A DNA stretch of 64,000 nucleotides from Parietaria judaica (Eukaryota; Streptophyta; Magnoliopsida; Rosales; Urticaceae). A program made the position numbers and the translations under genes. The DNA lies in NCBI GenBank assembly GCA_954871525.1, contig OX940872.1, forward strand, positions 23,593,746 to 23,657,745, given 5' to 3'. Positions 13,721-26,400 of this stretch are shown here, in pieces; position 1 is the stretch's first letter, and the number at the start of each line of letters is the position of its first letter. The notes below the pieces were generated by a model. That model worked only from the letters and a program-made list of their open reading frames with translations, had not been told where the DNA came from and ran no database searches.

Positions 13721-13724
<4 letters not shown>

Positions 13725-13775
<51 letters not shown>
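13725..13775. repeat. (TA)25 microsatellite
   Basis: Fifty-one uninterrupted bases of alternating T and A. Frames through it translate to IYIYIY and are not genes. Confidence 0.97.
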
Positions 13776-13778
<3 letters not shown>

Positions 13779-14021
13779 ATAACCTGAATCACACACGCAC
13801 ATCTTATTATAATAATAACACATATTTTATTTATGTTCCGGTCAAACCCCGAAAGTTTCATAACACTTTATGTATATAAATATATAATTATTCTCCGGTT
13901 GGGTCCTTCCTCTCCTTTTCACTGCCGTTTTTTTTTTACCCTTTTTAGTTTCATTGCTTCTCTTCTTCTTAACAATAAAATTAAATCTATCTCAATAAAA
14001 TTAAATCTGATCTCCTGGTGA

Positions 14022-14140
14022 CACGTGGCGAGATCGGGTCAGCTTGATCTGGTTAGTCAAAGGTGGAATCTGACGGCTGAGGTGTCGGTTACGTGGTCAA
14101 TAGCGAGCCTATCAGAGCCAAATCCGGGTGACACGTGTAA
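14022..14140. promoter_or_regulatory. G-box/ABRE-like cluster
   Basis: ACACGTGGC (about 14022-14030), TACGTGG (about 14089) and GACACGTGT (about 14130-14138) lie within 120 bp. All have the ACGT core used by bZIP/ABF and bHLH factors. They sit about 460-580 bp beyond the RAD5B stop codon, and no gene on either side is convincingly driven by them. They may belong to a transposon or to an unseen non-coding transcript. Confidence 0.35.
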
Positions 14141-14600
14141 GGCGTGCGTTGGTGGAGCTCTTATCCTTGTATTTATACAGCCGAATTTATTGAAAAAAAG
14201 ACTAGAATCTTATCAAATCATAAAGGAGACTGGTCAAAGGGCATATAAGACCTTGTTTTCTCGAATATTCCAGAAATCTGAATATAATAACACTAAAACC
14301 AGAACCGGAAATCAGGTTTTTGAAAGAAAATTGGGACAAAAAAAGTTTCGGTTCCGGTTTGAAAATTTTCAATTTATAGAAACCGAGACGGGATTACATT
14401 TTGACACAAGGAAACAGAGACTTAATCACATATAATCAGGACTTGAACTTTCAGCATTAATTCCGGAGAAAGTACCGAAAACTTTACAAAAATTGGGATC
14501 ATCGTTGAGTACCGGAGACGAGCCTAGCTCTGTACATATATATATTAACACTAATAATTAAAATTAAAAGTGGGTTTGGTGAATAGCGGGGATGAAATGT

Positions 14601-17600
14601 TTATCTGAAGAGCATCTTGAGCTCTTCGATTCTGGCGGAGCGGACTTCCTCGTCGGTGAGAGCTCCGGCGATCATGCGCTGCTTCCGCGCCTGTACTTGT
14701 TGCATTCTCTCCTCCACTGTTTCCTGTTTCGTGTTTATTATTCTTTAATTAATCATCTATTTCAAGAATTGTCTTGTGAAATTAGATATTTCATAATATT
14801 ATAAGATTAGAGTTTACAGCTTTACTCTGGATTATATAACATCATTTAAAAGATATAATACATATCTTACTAATTAAGTATCTATCTCCAACCAAATTAC
14901 ATATAACATAAAACTATAGCTATTAATGTTGTCTGTTCAATGATATTATTATTATTATTATTTGAATTTCAAATATCTCATGCTATATATATATATATAT
15001 TATTTTGACAAGGATTAGAAGAAAAGCGAGGGTGTACCTTGACGATGAATCTACGCACAGAGACGGTTCTTTTCTGACCAATACGGTGGATTCTCATTAT
15101 GGCTTGTTCTTCCACTGCTGGATTCCACCATGGATCCTATATCACCAATATAATTAACACCCTTTTTCATATCAAACTTCTATTTTTATTTATTTGCTTT
15201 ATTCTTCTCAAAAAATATAAATCCAAACATTTTTCAATAGTAATGGGAAGCAGTCAGTCAAGACCAAGTGGGACGGGCCTGCCCATCCCGCACTTTGGAT
15301 GGGCGCGGGTTGTCTGCAAAACGTGCCCACCAGAATCTGGGAATCGGGTTGGCTTTTGAATTTCAGTTTCGGGCAGAATTACTTTTTATCGCGTATATGT
15401 GCTGCTTTTTAAATTTTTTGAAGGTATTCTTGCAAAAAGAATGAAGTTCAAGAGACAAATGGCCAATAATCTATATTTAGGGTGTCAAATTACTCATTAT
15501 TTAGTAATGGGAGGTGAAAAGTTACCATCAAAAAGACATTTGAAGCCGCAGTTAGATTCAAGCCCACACCGCCCGCTTTCAACGACATCAATAACACCTG
15601 AACGACACAGTAAAGTTAATTAATCAGAGAGTTTGATGTAAATGTAATATATAAGTCAAAATGATTTATTTTAATAATAAGGGTACATCATTTAATCACA
15701 CTTAAAAATAATTTTAATGTAATATTAATAAGGTATCCTAAATTCCGGATTTTTTAAATCCAAAATTCGAGTTCTGTTTCTTCTTCAGTATCGAGATTCC
15801 GGATTCCGGATCTTTATTAATTCCGAGATCTAAAGGACCAGATTAGTTAGTCATTTTAAAAGTTAACCATATAACTTATTAGATATGATAATTACTATAA
15901 CTAAACTTAAAATTAGTCTGCATATGTTTGAGCCTCTATTACTGAATAAACATGATATACACTTCTTACCGTCTTGTTATTGGTGTGATTGAACTCGTTC
16001 AAGACCCTGTCTCTCTGCGGCTGCGACAGCGACCCGTCGTACCGCAGAAACCCGAGCCCCTTTTGCCTCAGCGGAATCTCCAGCAGATCCAGAAACGTCG
16101 TCCACTGGCTGAAAACGATGCTCTTTTCGTCCGAACCGGACTGGCTGATCTGCTCCAAGCAGTCCAAGAGGTTTGAAACCTTGGAAGATTCCCTCCAATT
16201 CTCCTCAACGTTGACACGGAATCTGCTTTCGGAAGGGCATGTGATGAGATCGGCTTTGCGAATGAGGTGGCGGCAGACGGGGCAGAGGCCGGCGGCGGGG
16301 GAGCGCCAGCTGGCAAGGAGGCACTCGCGACACATACGGTGTGCGCATGGAGTCAGCACTGCATCGTCGGCGGACTCCAGGCAGATGGGGCACTCCGAGA
16401 GATCGCCTCGTCGGATCTCATCAACAACATCATTGACGTAGGCTTTCGTGGGCGCGTTTGGGGAGGGATCATCAGCGTCGGGATCAGCCTCGAGAAATCT
16501 TTTTGCGAGCTTGTTTAGGTCTGTGTACTTCTGCGAATCGGCTCGGCTGCATTTCAGAAAAACCCGAGACGTTAGAAGCATCAAAATTTTGATCTTTATG
16601 ATAGCTAATTATCAGTTCTAAACATGAATTTTATTTTGGTAGTTTGATTTAGAAGTATTGAAATATTAATCACCTCATGACTAGGAATGGGTGGTTGCAG
16701 CACTGCCTCAGCCGTAAGAGAAGCTCAAGGATGTTAGCATAGTTGTGAAGAACTCTCCCTTGCGCCACAAATTGGTCAAATTGGACCTGTTTGTGATATA
16801 AATTAAATTAAATTAAGAATGCAAATGCTTGGAAGAACCCGAAGAAATCAGCCCCCGAGAAACGCAAATCAAGAAACAAGACTCAGTACGGTACAGATAA
16901 AAAGCATAACAATTCGCAAACAACTCGAAAAGAAAGGTGACAAATACGAATATCGGAAGTTCTCGCTCAAACAAATATAAATTCGGACGTGAAAATTACC
17001 TTAGATCTCTTAAACAAGGCATTGTAGAAATCCTGCTCTGCCTCAGACTGCTCACACTCCACTACTTCAACGTTGATCGGTGGCAGAAGGAGTATTGGCC
17101 TGTTTTTTAAATAAATAAAAAATTCAGACACTAAATGTAAAACGGGTTTTTTCGAAACTGATAAGTTTTCAACTGCTCCAAGTCCGGACCCAAGAAAAAT
17201 ATTATGTTACGGAATTTATCAATTCTCCGAGGATGAATTTGAGAAATGTTTTTACCTGCCCTCTTTATCCTTTGAGTCTTTGGTTCTCCTCAGCATCAGA
17301 GGTCTCAGAATTGCCTTGATCATACGCAGACCTCTCGGGTCTCCATTTTCGTAAGGCTTTTGAATCAACTTGTTCCACCTATAAAAATGTCAGTCGTGTA
17401 TTAATTTAATATTATCGCGTAAAAATAAAAGAATTGAAAGCCAAGCAAATCCATGAAACTAATGAGTTGTGTAGTACCAAGGCCAATTGCACCATGGCTC
17501 AACGTGCAAGAAGCAAAGAAGACTGTACAAATCCTCCAGATTGTTCTGTATTAAATATGCAACATAAATAAATATTATTATCTGAAATGGTAAAAAAAAT

Positions 17601-20600
17601 CATGAAATAATATATACATTTATTTATATCTATTATGAAAATAAAGAGAATTAACACATCTATACATGAATATTTTTGGACATTATTTAGTTATATAATC
17701 ATGAGAAATTAAATGAGACCTGAATTGGAGTTCCTGTGAGACACCATCTGCAATGGGAGGACAGAGAGACACAAGCCCGAGCTCCTTGAGACTTCCATGA
17801 CTTGATCGTATGAGCTTCGTCTAGCACAACCCTGTACCAATCCACCTTGTGGAAAATGCTCTCCTCTCCTTCCTGAAGAAGGGTGAAAACGGAACACACG
17901 TGATCGAAATCGAACGACAGCAAAAGGGTTTAAAACAACATTGATTAGACGGCCACGTACGGTTTTGTGAGCTTGCGTTAAGACGCCGAATGTCGTCAAC
18001 ACAACGTCGTGTTTTGCGAACACTTCGGGGCTATATGTTCTTCCACCGCCGTAGTGAACGAAGCAGGAGACGCTTTCGGCCTCGGAATGAGTTTCAATCT
18101 CGTCCTGAAATTATTATCAAGAGATCATTCATTGAAGTATGAATTCGAGTTCCGGTTTCTAATCCCATATAGGCTATCTAGATTTAGCCGTTACGTTTGA
18201 TGAGTGGAGTTTTTTTTATAAACCTTTATTTAGAAAAGTTTCCCTATTGAACTCTCAAATTAAAGACTCGGATTTCGTTTATTAATAAAGTATGAGAAAT
18301 GAGCATTTACCTTCCATTGGCTTAACAAAGCCATGGGACAAACAATGAGAGTGCCGCACTTGGGTCTTGGTGGCATGTTCATGTGAGAACCTACACCATC
18401 TGAATCGTTCTTCAGAAGTCCGTGGATATCAGAAGTGCCTCTTCCTCGATTTTTTAGAATTAAAGCGATCGTCATCACGGTTTTACCGAGCCCCATCGCA
18501 TCCCCTAGAATCTGCAGATTAGGATTTTAGAGTTAGAATTTATAAGAGTGAACCAACAGAAGTCTTAAAGATTCAGTCGCTATGTGTGTTCCGTGCATTT
18601 TATATTTTATGATTCGCTGGTTTTTGGAGTAGAAATGTGAAAGCACTTATACGAAACGGTTAAGATTGCAAAAGCATTTTGATAGAGCTTGTTCAGTGTC
18701 GATTTCATAACATGTTCATAGTTGCATATAAGGAGAAAATATAATACTCACTCCGCCTCTAGCCATTTGCATTGCCGACGGAAGTTTGGTCGTTGCTTCC
18801 CCGGAGAATAGGTTCACATAGATCGAAGAAGCCTTCCTGCAAAACGTCAAGAGCATTATTCAAGTACTCTAATTACCTTGTTAGCTGGATTTGGAAACAT
18901 TCAGAAAGTTACAAATTCTATCCATTTGCCTAGTTTTCTTAGATAAAGAAGTAAAAAATAGCGTACTCATCGGCTATACGATACGCTGCCCAGCAAGGAT
19001 GAAGAGTCTTAGCCGCTTTCTCAACGTCAATTCCCTTCTCTAATTCTGACATCCAGTATAGAGCTTGTTTCTGGTATGACCTCAGGTCGCACGTGAGCGT
19101 TCTTGGTGGTTCCATCTCCTGAGATATCGGGACAGGGCGAGAGTAAGAAGCTTTTGTTATTTAAATAAAATCACGAGTAAAGTGCACCAATATAATTTAA
19201 TCAACGATATAAAATAGACGGGATTATTCTGAGCGAAAATAAAAGTTCAAAGTTAAAGTGCGCAAAAGAAAAACTAAAGCAGTAAAATAAACTAGCAGTA
19301 AATAAAGTTGAAAGGGTATTGATGCCGGTTTCTCTAAAATAATGAGTTCATAAAACTGAAACAGCATAGAAGTCAAACTTAATATACCTGCAAATGGGAC
19401 GCATCATCTGCACCGACGAGCTTGTTGACGGTTGATTCAGAAACGGCTTGCTCGTCTTTGGCTTGCTCCGGATATTGTTGACAACCTTTTCTTCGCTTCA
19501 CGATTGGCAGCATTGCCCCAGCTTCATCTGGTTCTTCCTGATTATTTTTAAATATAAATTCATCATATAAAACATAAAGCTTCAGCTATAACTATATTAA
19601 TACCCCAAATTTTAAAAAAACTCAAGTCAAATGAACAAGATCAGAGACTCAATTGTAAAAACTCATTCGTTCGATGATTCAACTAGATTGCTTGAGATTA
19701 ACTAAGTTTGAGAATTAGCAAAATTTAAAAGCAAACTAAAATCAAATCTTAATAATATATTGTTAACACGCTGCGAAAGTCTTGGCTGGAAATAATTGGT
19801 ACTTACTTCAAGATTTAGAAGACGCTTCCGAGAATCGAGTTCTTCAGGGGTGAACTCAGCCTGTTCAAGGCAATCAAACTAGCTTAATACCTGAATTGTA
19901 ATTAGTGTTTAAACTAATTACAAATTATGACTTGATAAAATTAGATAATACCTTCTGATAAGGTTTGATTTTCAGCAATTTGAACAATGTGAGAAGAGGG
20001 TAAACTGTAGAATCGATGTTGGTAGCTTCCAATTTCCAACCCCGTGCAGAATTGTCGTCCTCCGTAAACATCGAACGATTAATGTAAAAGCTGGAGTAGA
20101 ACAAGAAAATATTAGTCTAAAGCACTCTCATTTATCCATGTCAAATGTGTAACAAAGTGATGAATGAAGCATTGCAAGTTTTACCTTACATACACCATGA
20201 TTTCCTGCATCAAAAATAGGCAAGTTGGTGCAGCTACGCAACGCCCGTAAGCCCGGACCTTACCGGAATTTACAAGAGGGGCTACACATTTTCCCCATTC
20301 CATGGGCAACCGGCCAATCTAAATAGAGAAGAAAATATTATAATCAAACAAAAATGAAGGAGAATCAACACAAGAGATTTACGTGGAGTCTCAATTTGGG
20401 AAGTAAATACTATCAAATTTATGGCGGGCTAGATTTTAATGAATCCCTACACGCCTATTGATAAAAATATCAGCGAGAAATGGGTCGAGCCAAGCGAAAC
20501 GGATTCATGGCACAAACTCAATTCATCTACATACTAGTTTGTACATTCATTACAAGGAATTGAACAAGCTTTAAGCTGGTAGAATCTCATAACTTGTATT

Positions 20601-21710
20601 CAATTGTTTACAAAAAGGTATGAAAAAAACTCATTGATAGATATCAATCACTTGCAAGGATCAATCATTTATCTAAATCTTGAACATATATTGAGCACAG
20701 TATACATATATTTCAGGCTTAACCATGAGAGATTAGTATACCTCTCCGTAACGTTTCGTTGAGAAGCGAACGATCCACTGACCGCCGGCTCTCCGGTGGG
20801 AAGAAAAGGCGAAATGAACGATCTCATTGTCTACCAATTTCCTGCCTTTAGTGGTCGAAAGAGCGGTCACCATCGTTCTTCCAACCAAAAGCCAGTCCGG
20901 GTCCTCGGGAAACTCCCCGTCCTCCACCGGAGTCGAACAAGCCTTCATACTTGGATACTCAGTCTTTCGCTTTTTCGCATTGGAAGACGGGTTTCCCGGG
21001 CACGACCCTGCATGAGCAGGCATTCTGGTGAACTTCTTCATGAACGTCTCTTGTGTCGCTTTCTTTGATTGAGTTTCCCTTAACACAATCAAATCAGGTT
21101 CTTCTTTTACAGGGACTAAGGCTTTCGAAGAGCTAATCGGCACAGCCTCGATCGGTTCTTCTTTCACTGAGACAACGGCTTTTGAATAGCTGACTGGTAC
21201 CGCCTTGATCGGCTCTTCTTTTACCGGGACAATGGCCTTCGAATAGCTGATCGGAGTTGCCTCTATCGGTTCCTCGTTTACCGGCACAACGGGTTTATCT
21301 TCAACATTGACACCTTTCTTGTCTTCCATTGACACTTCTTGACTACTCTCTGAGAAAATATCGGGCTCGTCTTTGACCCGAACCGTCATCTTCTCCGCAT
21401 CTCCAGTCTGCTGAACCACCACACCACCCCCCGCCTCCGACGACACAGAATCCTGCTCCGTCCGGAGATATTCCTCTGTAGTCATGACCTTCGTATCAGT
21501 CGCCCGTGGATAATCCTCGAACGACATTTTCGAGCTCGCTAATCCCGACAAGGATTTCCCCTCCTCCGCAGAGCCTCCGTTGAACAGCGCCGTGATCCGA
21601 GCCCCGGCACCGCTCGTCGTCCGCTTAACAACCACCGGCACCGCACCGCTCTCCTCCTCCAGAGCTTCCTTCGACATCAACGGCGCTCCAAGCGAGCTCA
21701 GCTCCGCCAT
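14601..21710 (-). CDS. RAD5B: RAD5B-like SNF2 helicase with HIRAN and RING domains
   Basis: DNA-dependent ATPase and probable ubiquitin ligase of the Rad5/HLTF/SMARCA3 type, acting in the nucleus on stalled forks and in recombination repair. I placed 18 GT-AG exons (minus strand): 21710-20742, 20318-20185, 20090-19952, 19860-19807, 19537-19388, 19118-18967, 18836-18752, 18511-18311, 18104-17961, 17872-17720, 17545-17478, 17378-17256, 17099-17000, 16786-16674, 16546-15970, 15597-15526, 15136-15038, 14723-14601. All junctions keep frame, giving 1151 aa. Order: disordered N-terminus with VKEEP repeats (113-206), KKRK (246-249), HIRAN (about 270-410), SNF2 domain with DAMGLGKT (565-572) and DEAH (694-697), RING C3HC4 (914-953), helicase C-terminal domain ending [11 protein letters not shown]. 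The RING-proximal text fits RAD5B better than RAD5A, as I recall them. An earlier in-frame ATG (21911) lies upstream of the TATA box, so I start at 21710, the first ATG after the predicted transcription start. Confidence 0.93.
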
Positions 21711-21882
21711 TCCGATCGTCTCTTTCTCTCCCGTGCCGCGATCGATCTCCAATGCCGAAGAGGGTCGAGAGATCACGGAGACAGGGGATTGAAGACTAGG
21801 GTTTCGGAGGATGATCGAGAGCTTTTGGCTCTCCTCTGAACAGTCTCTGAACAGTTTCGAGGAGAGAGAGAGAAATGAGAAG

Positions 21883-21891
21883 CTTTTATAG
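21883..21891 (-). promoter_or_regulatory. TATA box of RAD5B
   Basis: The minus strand reads CTATAAAAG here, about 175 bp upstream of the chosen ATG. The leader that follows is GA/CT-rich and has no other ATG. Confidence 0.7.
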
Positions 21892-21900
21892 TGGAAGAGT

Positions 21901-21922
21901 TTTCGCGCCAAAATTTGGCGGG
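21901..21922 (-). promoter_or_regulatory. Adjacent E2F sites at the RAD5B promoter
   Basis: The plus strand reads TTTCGCGCC then TTTGGCGGG, so the minus strand carries TTTTGGCGCGAAA next to CCCGCCAAA. Both fit the E2F consensus WTTSSCSS. They lie 10-40 bp upstream of the TATA box. Known biology: plant E2F/DP factors drive S-phase and DNA-repair genes, which suits a RAD5-type gene. Confidence 0.7.
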
Positions 21923-22071
21923 GGTTTTTACTTTAAGAGCCATTTTCTTGGCCTTTGTGGCGGTAAAAAGGGAGGGTAAAATGGGGAAGTGAAAGTAATA
22001 AATGTTTTCTTTTTTTCCTTAATTACCGATTTGATTTCGCATGCAAAACACACATTCTCCAAAGAGAGCTA

Positions 22072-22087
22072 AAAACGACGTCGTTTT
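22072..22087. promoter_or_regulatory. 16 bp palindrome with GACGTC core upstream of RAD5B
   Basis: AAAACGACGTCGTTTT is a perfect palindrome about 360 bp upstream of the RAD5B ATG. Similar AAACG-N-CGTTT palindromes recur near dicot gene starts, and the core resembles a bZIP C-box. Confidence 0.4.
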
Positions 22088-22301
22088 CTGTGCGTTTGGT
22101 TTTGTTTTACTCGTCGAAACTTCAGATTAAATCGTTAATAGGAAATGTAATAAAAAATATATATCGAAACCACAATTCACATATGAATTTATTCATAATC
22201 TGTAGCAAGTTTAATTTACCTTATACGTGTTATCGAATAATGAATGTACAATTTAATATTGATTGACTACATTTTCAAATATACTTATCTTATAAATATT
22301 A

Positions 22302-23105
22302 TTGTCTAATATAATATCCCTCGGTAACGTTTTTACACAAAAAGACATTCCTGTGAGCCTTCGTTCAAAGCCGGATAAGTGGATTTGGCACTTTGACCAT
22401 AAGGGTATTTTTGCGGTTCGAACGGCTTATAAAGTGGCTTTTGACGGGGAATTCGGCATGAACCAAGCTGATAACTCTAATTATTGGGGATGATAAACAA
22501 ACTTAAGAATATGTGGGCGCCGAACAAAAATTAAGATTTTTTAGGTTTTGGTCGTAGAGGTATTGCACTCGACCGCTAGTACTCAAGATGCTGGAGTGAA
22601 GATGAAACTCAGCTCCATGCCTTTCTTGCTTGCCCAACGTCGGTGGGTGTGGGGGACTTCCACTACCTCCCCGAGGAGGTGTTTTATCCAAGTAACACGC
22701 ATTTCACTAATGTGTGCCTCCATCTTGCGTCTTTGCTTTCTCCCGCTGATTTTGAAACTTCTTCTACCCTTTGTTGGTTTGTTTAGAGAGACCAAAATTG
22801 TAGCCTTTGCCGGAAATATACTTTGTCCACTGACTCAATGGTGGAATGCACCGAAACCATGCCCTCCAATTTTCAGGTTATTCTCAAACCTCATGACGAA
22901 ATGGTTCATAAGCATGAACATGATAACTCGAATTACCAATGGTTACCTCCCCCGACATCAACCACTAAATTAAATATAGACGTTGTGATTCATGGAAATA
23001 TGGCTTGTCTTGGGGGATCTTTAGAGATGCCGATGGTCAAGTATTAAGCGTCTTTGGTGATACGACGCGTGGTTGCTCCCCAGTGGTTGTCGAGAAAACA
23101 ACCAA
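22302..23105 (+). pseudogene. Decayed LINE (non-LTR retrotransposon) ORF2 3' fragment
   Basis: The frame at 22302-22493 reads like the linker after plant LINE reverse transcriptase (zf-RVT type): KPDKWIWHFDHKGIF, then RTAYKVAFDG. Further on, in other frames, come an FVWRD-like stretch (about 22770-22800), QWLPPPTSTTKLNIDV (about 22938-22985) and FRDADGQVLSVFGDT (about 23020-23060). Those are typical of the RNase H-like C-terminal domain of plant LINE ORF2. Pieces fall in different frames with stops between, so it is a dead, 5'-truncated fragment. It lies between the divided 5' end of RAD5B and the 3' end of ARP9. Target duplications were not identified. Confidence 0.7.
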
Positions 23106-23439
23106 TAAATCAGACGATACCGGAAACAACCCATAAATCGGACAATCCATTCCGGTATCACGTAATAGATTAGTATGATGAGGAGGGTCGGCCGGAGCGA
23201 GCCAACCCTATAAGATTACACAAATAATGTCGGCCATATGTCTTGATAGCCATACAGCACTCACACTCTGACGAGTGAGCGTGGCATATTTAGCCAACCG
23301 ACCCTTTTAACCTTCAACTGAGGACCGCTCTCTCTATTTATTTCTCAGCTTTCCCTCGTCATTTCCACTTCGTTTTCCATGTGGGACAACTTCACCCACC
23401 CCCTGCCAAATGACCATAGTGCCCATCGATGCAGATAAG
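23106..23439. other. Non-coding stretch between LINE fragment and ARP9
   Basis: 23,105-23,330 is GC-richer than average and holds repeated words such as ATAAATC(A/G)GAC and GTCGGCC, which suggests another transposon remnant. The last 100 bp before 23440 would be ARP9 3' UTR. Confidence 0.4.
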
Positions 23440-26400
23440 TCAGGAGTTGATGTAGCACATGGTTTGCGCTTGGAGATAGTACGAGTCCCTGAACTTCCTT
23501 CCGCTCCCGATGTGGATCCCGTTGCAGATCCAGTCCTCCCGGTGGATCCAAGCGTCTCGCCCAAAGTCGAGGATTCCGATTATCTAGAAAAACGAACAAA
23601 TGTGGCTGATTACGGTTTTTGTCGGGTTTGTTGTTTGAGAACGTGATGTGATGCTAGACTTACCGCCCCGCCTTTCCAACATACGTAATTTGGATCTGTT
23701 CTTGATTGCAAAACCTGTTGAGTATGGATTTTGTGAGATGGCAAGGATTTTGTATGGCGTAAATCGGTTTAAGAAATATTCATTGAGCAGTGCAGAGACA
23801 AGACGAATTAAGGATTAACCTCAACGGTGTCTATAGCCTCGTTTGAAGGAATGGCGTGTAAGACCCTTCAAGAAGATAAAACACGTAGTTTTAGGAATTG
23901 AGAGATGAGGAATCTAAAGAAAAAACTTGACCATAGCGATCTGCGATTAAACGCAGACCAAGATCCGGAATTTCGACAACTTTTCCTCCCAGTCCCACTA
24001 TCAGTTTTCCCAAAAGCAGATTTATTTTTCTTTCCAAAAACCGATACCTGGTTAACTAAACACCGCTATTTAATCAGTAAAACCAGGACCGGGTAAATGC
24101 CGGTTATAACAAAAAATCCGGTTTAATCGGGGATTTTCCTGTTTAGACCCGGAAATTTTTTACAGGTTTTATAAAATATATCAGTGTAATGAATAAACTA
24201 TATACAAGAATTAAAAATAAACCAGGATCTGTAAGCAAAGAATCTTGGTTTGTAAACCGGTATCAGGAACGGGTAATAAAAGGGGTTATAAATAAATTGC
24301 GATAAGAGGGTCTATTAATAATTTGTTCTAGGAGAGAGACCCATCTTTGATTTCGTTCATTACGCTATTTTTTAGAGACGAATTTTTTTTAGTATAAAAT
24401 AAATAGTGACAAACCTGTCCTCTACAGCTGGAACTAGGCCAGCGGTCCGAGCCACGCCACCGATCTACAACAAGAAACTCTTGACTGTTTACAGTCTAGA
24501 ATAACAATGATAAAAATACATTTAATATAAAAGCTAACTTACCAGTTGTATACTACAGAACAATTTTCTTTGCAGTTCGATACGTCCTGCAGAATGCAAA
24601 GTGATTAAGTATCGTTAAACAAAATAAAAAATAATCAGGGTTCTTTTGTCACAGATGACGCTTCTTATAAGGCTTATTTAATTCGTAAAAAACGGCACAT
24701 ACAGCGTAAGTTTGGCTCTTTCCGGTTATTTTGTTAAAAACTAACAAATTAAAATTAATTAGACACAAAAATGTCATTTTTCACAAACTTTAAGACTTTA
24801 AAATAGTTTACAATTGTTTTAAACATATTAACTATACGACATACTAAAAATGATCTTATAATTTAAATCAATACACCGTTCCATACGAACATCTGTATAA
24901 TGCAAAATGTACGAATTTAGGGTATAACTGCTTAGTTACTCATTTACCCTTAACTTGGCAACGCAATAATACAAAGGCGTTAATAAACAACATTATAAAT
25001 TATAATCAACAATATTTATGTAAATTTGATCACTAGAAACTCGTACAGCCGTACCTGCTGAGAGTATGCTACTTGTAATGGCTTCTGCAAGGCCAAGTTT
25101 CTCTTCTATCTTCGGTTTTGGAGCTAAAACTGGATAGTTTTCCCACAAAGGCAAGCCAACATTAAACCCGGGGTAAAACCCGTCAGGCATTTCAGGTCTT
25201 CGGTGAAAATCCATTTGCCACGTGTCTTCCATCATATCCTCGGAGTCGTTAAACCTGGTAAAGCCAAACAGTCAAAATTCGCCACAAGGTACCAAAAATG
25301 CAAAGAAGATGAAAACGTGACATTTTTACGGACCATGAGCGAGGTGGCGGAGGATACACATCCGGAGCCAAAAGCGTTGGGTAAAACAAACCCATAGGAG
25401 GAACCTATACAAATTTGTAAAATATTATTTATCATTGGCTCTGAAATATATTTTAAAGACTAGGGTTGTAACACAAGTTCCATTAATCTTATTGGATGGT
25501 GAGCAAATAACCCCCGATTAAAAATTTCACCAAATTTCTTCCCTTTTTTTTTTCCTGCGTTTAAATTTGTTAAATTTATAACGAAACCAGCATCATCTGG
25601 TTATTTTCAAGGGTATTTTAGACATGTTTTATTGTAATTATTTTGCTACAATATCTCCATATAATAGAATTTTGATATATGCAATTGGAATAACGTTAAT
25701 TATGTTACTTTATAAAGATACTGTGGCAAATGATTTAAGGTAGAGAATGAGAAAAATAGCCCTAAAACTACAAACATGATTAACCAAGGTTATTTGCGCG
25801 CTACCAATAAACATATGGGTATTGTGCCAAAAACCCTAAAAGTTATATTTGTTTCGTAAAGATAGACGCACGCTGAGAGCAACAAGTCTCGTTTTGTGAG
25901 ATCCAGGTGTCATATTATCTTCATAAGAATGAACCACCGCAGCAGCATCAACCTCTCCCTCCTGCAATATAAAATATAGAAAAATAATGTATGTGGCATA
26001 GTAAATATATACATTAATAATATTGTAGGGCCCAAACCGGTAAGGCGATAATCAACGAAAAACAATAACTCTATTGATGAACAAATCTCTAGCCTCTAAC
26101 TCGAAAGTCAGACCGGGAAACTCACCCAATGATACTCAAAAGCGAATTTCCACTAATCAAACGTGACGGTTAGCCCTCACAATGAACTCCTTATATAGGT
26201 TTAGACACCCTTCTTAACCCTAGACCTAAAATACCTCAAATACCCATAATGTAAGAATAAATGACTAACGATAAATATGAAATAGTTGTTCATTATTGTA
26301 GCATACCAGGATGACAAAAGGCAGTATAAAATGTTTTTAAACAGATCTGTAATCAGAACTAATAAGGTTAACTCACTTTAATTTCGCAATATAACTCTCT

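Noticed and set aside
14025..14435. 136-codon plus-strand frame
   Set aside because: No domain, no splice context, and it runs through a CCGG-type repeat shared with introns. Probably chance.
15952..16518. Several plus-strand and shifted frames over the RAD5B RING exon
   Set aside because: Shadows of the minus-strand exon 15970-16546, which carries the real C3HC4 motif.
21711..21911. N-terminal extension of RAD5B from the ATG at 21911
   Set aside because: That ATG lies upstream of the TATA box (21883-21891) and overlaps the E2F sites; the first ATG after the predicted start is 21710.
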